DNA of 8,639 nt, taken from assembly GCA_900545015.1 (NCBI GenBank), contig UQXJ01000047.1:1-8639 (forward strand), written 5' to 3'. The stretch's first letter is position 1. Each line of letters begins with the position of its first letter. The position numbers were made by a program, and so were the translations under genes. The notes under the pieces were generated by a model that ran no database searches, was not told the DNA's origin, and worked only from the letters and a program-made list of their open reading frames with translations. Below are positions 5,605 through 8,639 of the stretch, one piece after another. The stretch is from an uncultured Mollicutes bacterium (GTDB taxonomy: Bacteria; Bacillota_I; Bacilli_A; RFN20; CAG-826).

Positions 5605-7779
5605 TTATATGTTCCTATTTTTAAGCACTACAATTATTAAAATAATTATTATTAAACCGCCTAATGCACAAGTACCACCTATTATAATAGGATTTAAATT
5701 AATCTCTTTTTCTAATTTAGGTATAACTTCTGTTTCTTTTTCTCCACAAATAGAACAAGTTCTTGTTTTAAACCCTTCACTATCAGTTGTTGGTTCTACT
5801 TCAACTTTCCATTCACCATAGTTATGTCCTTTTGCTGGTATTTCTTTATAAGTAGAATAATCACATTTTGAGCAAGTATCATATGCTTCATGACCACTTG
5901 TTGTACAAGTTGGATCAACTTTATCATGATGAATTAAATCGTGACCACGAGGAGCGATTGTTTCAGTAACTATGTCTCCACAAGTTCCACATGTTTTGTG
6001 CTTTGAACCACTTTCAATACATGTTGCATCTTTATCAACTATCCAGTCTCCATAAGTATGACCGGTTGCTGGTAAAATAGTTCTTTTTCTAGTTTCACCA
6101 CAACGAGTACAAACTTCTTCTTTATATCCGTCTTTTGTACATGTTGGTTCAACAACTTTAGCTACATAGTCATGTCCTAAAGCAGGGATTTCTTTATAAG
6201 TAGAGTAGTCACATTTTGAGCAAGTATCATAAGCTTCGTGCCCACTTGTTGTACAAGTTGGATTAACTTTATCATGATGAATTAAATCGTGACCATGAGG
6301 AGCAATTGTTTCAGTAATTACATCTCCACAAGTTCCACATGTTTTGTGCTTTGAACCACTTTTAGTACACGTTACCTCTTTATCAATTATCCAGTCTCCA
6401 TAAGTGTGACCTGTTGCTGGTAAAGTAGTTCTATTTCTAGTGTCCCCACAACGAGTACAAACTTCTTCTTTATATCCATCTTTTGTACATGTTGGTTCAA
6501 CGACTTTTGTCTCATAGTCATGTCCTAAAGCAGGGATTTCTTTATATGTAGAATAATCGCATTTTGAGCAAGTATCATATGCTTCATGGCCGCTTGTTGT
6601 GCAAGTTGGGTCTGCTTTATCATGATGAATTAAATCATGTCCTGTTGCTGGAATTTCCTCTGTTTCTAAAATTTCATGACACTCACTACATTCTTTGTGT
6701 TTACTTCCGTTTTCTTCACAAGTTGCATCTTTATCAATTATCCATTCATAAAGAACTGCACCATCATGTATCGCCAAATCTAAATTAAATTCCAGATTTT
6801 TCAATTCAGGATAAGGATATTTTATATCGCCTTGCATTGTCCAAATATTTTCAAAATCAAAGCCTTGAAAGTTAAAAGAGCTCTTTAGTTCGCTATTTGA
6901 AAGCCCTATAATCGAGTTAGTGGCATCACCAGATCCTTTCCAATTTGACACATAATCATTTAAAAAATAACAATTATCTATATTTAATGGTTCATGTGCA
7001 TCCCCACAAATAGCACCAAAATTATCAATCTTTTTATGGGTGATTATTGCTGAATAGGAATTTCTAAAGCTCCCTGTGTAAGAATACCCAGCTATTCCTC
7101 CTGCTACTTTTCCAATCAATTCGCTTTCATGTTCCAATAAAACAAAGCAGTCTTCAATCAACCCATAATTGACCCCAACAATTCCACCAACTTCAGCTAC
7201 AGAAGAATTAATGTTTGCACCATTAACATAACACTTGCTTATTTTTCCTGTCAATATACCAGCAATAGAACCCACAGAATAGGAATCGCTATAAAAGTCA
7301 AAACAAACATTAATATCGCAATCTATCATGCCAAATTCACTAATTATTCCTGATACACCAAAAAATAATCCAACATTACTGTTTTTTGTTGCATGGAGGT
7401 ACATATATAAGTTTTTTACGTAATGGCCATTGCCATCTAATTTACCAAAAAAAGAATATGTATGATATACAGGTTTTTTCCCAGCTTCTAAATTAGGTAC
7501 CTCACGAACGATTCCAATCGGTTGCCAGCCTTCACCATTGTTATAAAATTCACCACCTTGTTCAAAATCTTTAGACGCAAAAATTAAATTTTCACACATC
7601 TTAAAATATGAACCAGGATGGATTCTCATATTATCTAAATGTTTTTTTGTAGCAATAATAAACGGATCATAAATCATTCCTGTACCAGATTGGTAATGAA
7701 TATTATTTTGTGTTAAATACTCATAAGATACTTTTTTTAAAACAGGAAACGTACACTTTTCACTTTTTTTAGTGTCCAA
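5605..7779 (-). CDS. Surface protein, 3' part: GLUG domain, nine Cys-rich modules, C-terminal membrane anchor
   Basis: The open frame gives 724 residues when read from TTG 7779, but no Shine-Dalgarno precedes that TTG. The frame instead continues the GLUG frame upstream across a seven-A tract, so this is the distal part of a longer gene. Residues 31-125 have the usual lead-in of GLUG proteins (GTGMIYDPFIIATKKHLDNM, then GEGWQPIGI and FFGKLDGNGHYVKNL). GLUG-like repeats run from about 138 to 275 (VGGIVGVNYGLIEDC, AGGIAGYSYTGSFRNSY). Residues 345-692 are nine modules with TC, CxxC and GH. Residues 697-719 are one hydrophobic helix followed by KNRNI, so the protein would be membrane-anchored with the repeats outside. 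GLUG proteins are extracellular and often adhesin-like; a specific ligand is not evident. The synonymous bias between module copies suggests past selection for a working protein. Confidence 0.75.
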   Translation of the reverse strand: MDTKKSEKCTFPVLKKVSYEYLTQNNIHYQSGTGMIYDPFIIATKKHLDNMRIHPGSYFKMCENLIFASKDFEQGGEFYNNGEGWQPIGIVREVPNLEAGKKPVYHTYSFFGKLDGNGHYVKNLYMYLHATKNSNVGLFFGVSGIISEFGMIDCDINVCFDFYSDSYSVGSIAGILTGKISKCYVNGANINSSVAEVGGIVGVNYGLIEDCFVLLEHESELIGKVAGGIAGYSYTGSFRNSYSAIITHKKIDNFGAICGDAHEPLNIDNCYFLNDYVSNWKGSGDATNSIIGLSNSELKSSFNFQGFDFENIWTMQGDIKYPYPELKNLEFNLDLAIHDGAVLYEWIIDKDATCEENGSKHKECSECHEILETEEIPATGHDLIHHDKADPTCTTSGHEAYDTCSKCDYSTYKEIPALGHDYETKVVEPTCTKDGYKEEVCTRCGDTRNRTTLPATGHTYGDWIIDKEVTCTKSGSKHKTCGTCGDVITETIAPHGHDLIHHDKVNPTCTTSGHEAYDTCSKCDYSTYKEIPALGHDYVAKVVEPTCTKDGYKEEVCTRCGETRKRTILPATGHTYGDWIVDKDATCIESGSKHKTCGTCGDIVTETIAPRGHDLIHHDKVDPTCTTSGHEAYDTCSKCDYSTYKEIPAKGHNYGEWKVEVEPTTDSEGFKTRTCSICGEKETEVIPKLEKEINLNPIIIGGTCALGGLIIIILIIVVLKNRNI
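5704..6747 (-). repeat. Nine Cys-rich protein modules in a 348-bp three-module super-repeat
   Basis: Modules of 38-39 residues run A-B-C, A-B-C, A-B, D. Type A begins near GDWIIDK, B near LIHHDK and C near KVVEPTC; equivalent points recur every 116 codons (6402 and 6054 for two A starts). Modules A, B and C share TC, a CxxC and a terminal GH, for example C393, C404, C407 and H420. Three Cys plus one His per module could bind a metal or form disulfides; this is inference. The last module (654-692) has TT in place of TC. The two latter B copies differ almost only at synonymous sites. Confidence 0.9.
7764..7770 (-). other. Seven-A slippery tract at the frame junction of the surface-protein gene
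   Basis: On the minus strand the incoming frame reads CTA AAA AAA GTG across this tract and stops at TAA 7739-7737. The outgoing frame reads AAA AAA AGT from the same bases. One added A, or a -1 slip of paired tRNAs on A-AAA-AAA, joins the two halves exactly where the protein pattern calls for it. The upstream part ends FDFSQIWTL, parallel to the later FDFENIWTM in the same protein. This may be a mutation, a phase-variable tract, recoding or an assembly error. Confidence 0.85.
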
Positions 7780-7919
7780 ATTTGAGAGAAGTCAAAGCTA
7801 TCAAAAGTACTTTCTATGCAAAGCTCTTCATAAGAGCAAGTAGTCGTATAATCTCGTCCTTTTCCAACTCCTTTAATTTCTTCATATGTATAAGTACCGA
7901 GAACAGTTTTTTCTGAAGT

Positions 7920-8519
7920 ATTAATGCCAATTATTCCGCCAAATTTTTCTCCATAAATCAAACCAGTATTGTAAGAATTGGAAATGAAACTTTCGACATC
8001 AGCGTAGGCTACGATTCCTCCGGCAGAAGCATAATAACTATTCGAGAAAACCGAACCATGATTAAAACAATTTATGATGGTGCCGTTTGTGGCAGCACAT
8101 ATTCCTCCACAATATGATTGTTCAGAAGCGTAATCATCAAATGCGTATACTTCTCCACTATTATAGCATTCTGATATTGATCCTATTGACTCTCCAACAA
8201 TCCCACCACTATATGCATATAAATATTCTGGTGAATTCCAACGTGTCGCAACGCCATTTATTACCCCCATGTTTTTGCAATATTTAACTTCTGCAACGCT
8301 ATATCCAGTAATACCTCCAGCCCAAACAAAAGTCGTCCTTCCAAAGACATTAGCATAATTTATACAATTATAAACATCAGCAGAGGAAATACCACTTATG
8401 CCTCCAATATGATACTTAACTATACCATACAGATCATCTTTGTCGTTTGCCGTAATATTGCCCTTATTAATACTATTAGATATTTTTCCGGAAGAATATG
8501 CACTAATGCCTCCTATAGA
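7920..8519 (-). repeat. GLUG-type protein repeats, 5' block
   Basis: Units of about 30-40 residues start with (A/S/I)GGI and contain an S-(I/F/Y/V)-x-x-(C/S) strand and an N-x-G turn. They are diverged in sequence, unlike the Cys-rich modules of the same gene, which suggests they are older. GLUG repeats are known from bacterial surface proteins and are predicted to stack as beta structure. Confidence 0.75.
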
Positions 8520-8639
8520 CAGCCTAAGTTCTCCTGCCTCTTCTAAAGCACGTGTTGTAACATTGATTTCGCCATAATTTGTACAATGTCGCTAGCCTAA
8601 ATATTTAATGACGATTTTGTCAAATTAAATGATGATATG

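Larger units (their letters stand above)
7737..8591 (-). pseudogene. Surface protein, 5' part: GLUG repeats, start missing, frame ends at the A-tract
   Basis: The frame is open from 8591 (just after TAG 8594-8592) to TAA 7737. It begins in the middle of a repeat (RHCTNYGEIN) with no start codon and no signal peptide, so the 5' end of the gene is gone or disrupted. The first ATG (8270) falls inside a repeat and has no Shine-Dalgarno, so it is unlikely to be the true start. At least six GLUG-type units follow: IGGISAYSSGKISNSINKG, IGGISGISSADVYNCINY, AGGITGYSVAEVKYCKNMG, SGGIVGESIGSISECYNSG, CGGICAATNGTIINCFNHG and AGGIVAYADVESFISNSYN. A C-terminal FDFSQIWTL marks the end of the GLUG block and should run on, through the A-tract, into the 724-codon frame. 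The 48 bases from 8592 to 8639 are closed in all three minus frames. Confidence 0.75.

Noticed and set aside
7777..7779. TTG as a genuine start of the 724-codon surface-protein frame
   Set aside because: No Shine-Dalgarno precedes it, no signal peptide follows, and the upstream GLUG frame flows into it by a one-base change in the A-tract.

Overview
The window is AT-rich DNA from a low-GC Gram-positive-like bacterium, most likely a gut member of the Firmicutes/Bacilli. The taxon is inferred from base composition, from the Fic and metallophosphoesterase family types, and from a surface protein built of GLUG repeats plus Cys-rich repeats ending in GH. Trp codons that I checked are TGG and TGA appears as a stop, so the standard bacterial code fits and a Mycoplasma-type code does not. 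Every credible gene lies on the minus strand, so the biological order runs from right to left.

From right to left the window holds six units. First is a long surface-protein gene (8591 to 5605) that has lost its 5' end and is split by a -1 frame change in a run of seven A. Its first part is GLUG repeats. Its second part is another GLUG domain, nine Cys-rich modules of about 39 residues, and one C-terminal membrane anchor. Second is an intact 990-residue protein with a complete calcineurin-like metallophosphoesterase core, preceded by three diverged copies of a beta-beta-beta-alpha module (5504 to 2532). Third is a decayed AlbA_2-type putative DNA-binding/ATP-binding regulator (2374 to 2095) with a nonsense codon, two frame changes and a short coding repeat. 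Fourth is an open 196-residue frame of unknown function (1981 to 1391) that overlaps the next gene by 20 nt. Fifth is a broken ISAs1-type transposase (1410 to 1011). Sixth is a Fic-domain AMP-transferase gene (974 to the left edge) that lacks only its C-terminal end because of the window boundary.

The region reads as accessory and degrading DNA. Two apparently intact genes (Fic and metallophosphoesterase) flank a graveyard of IS and regulator remnants, beside a surface-protein locus that is either recently broken or switchable. I see no tRNA, rRNA, CRISPR array, riboswitch or convincing intrinsic terminator. The features most worth following up are the slippery A-tract in the surface protein, the triplicated module in front of the phosphoesterase, and the coupled unknown frame in the IS element.
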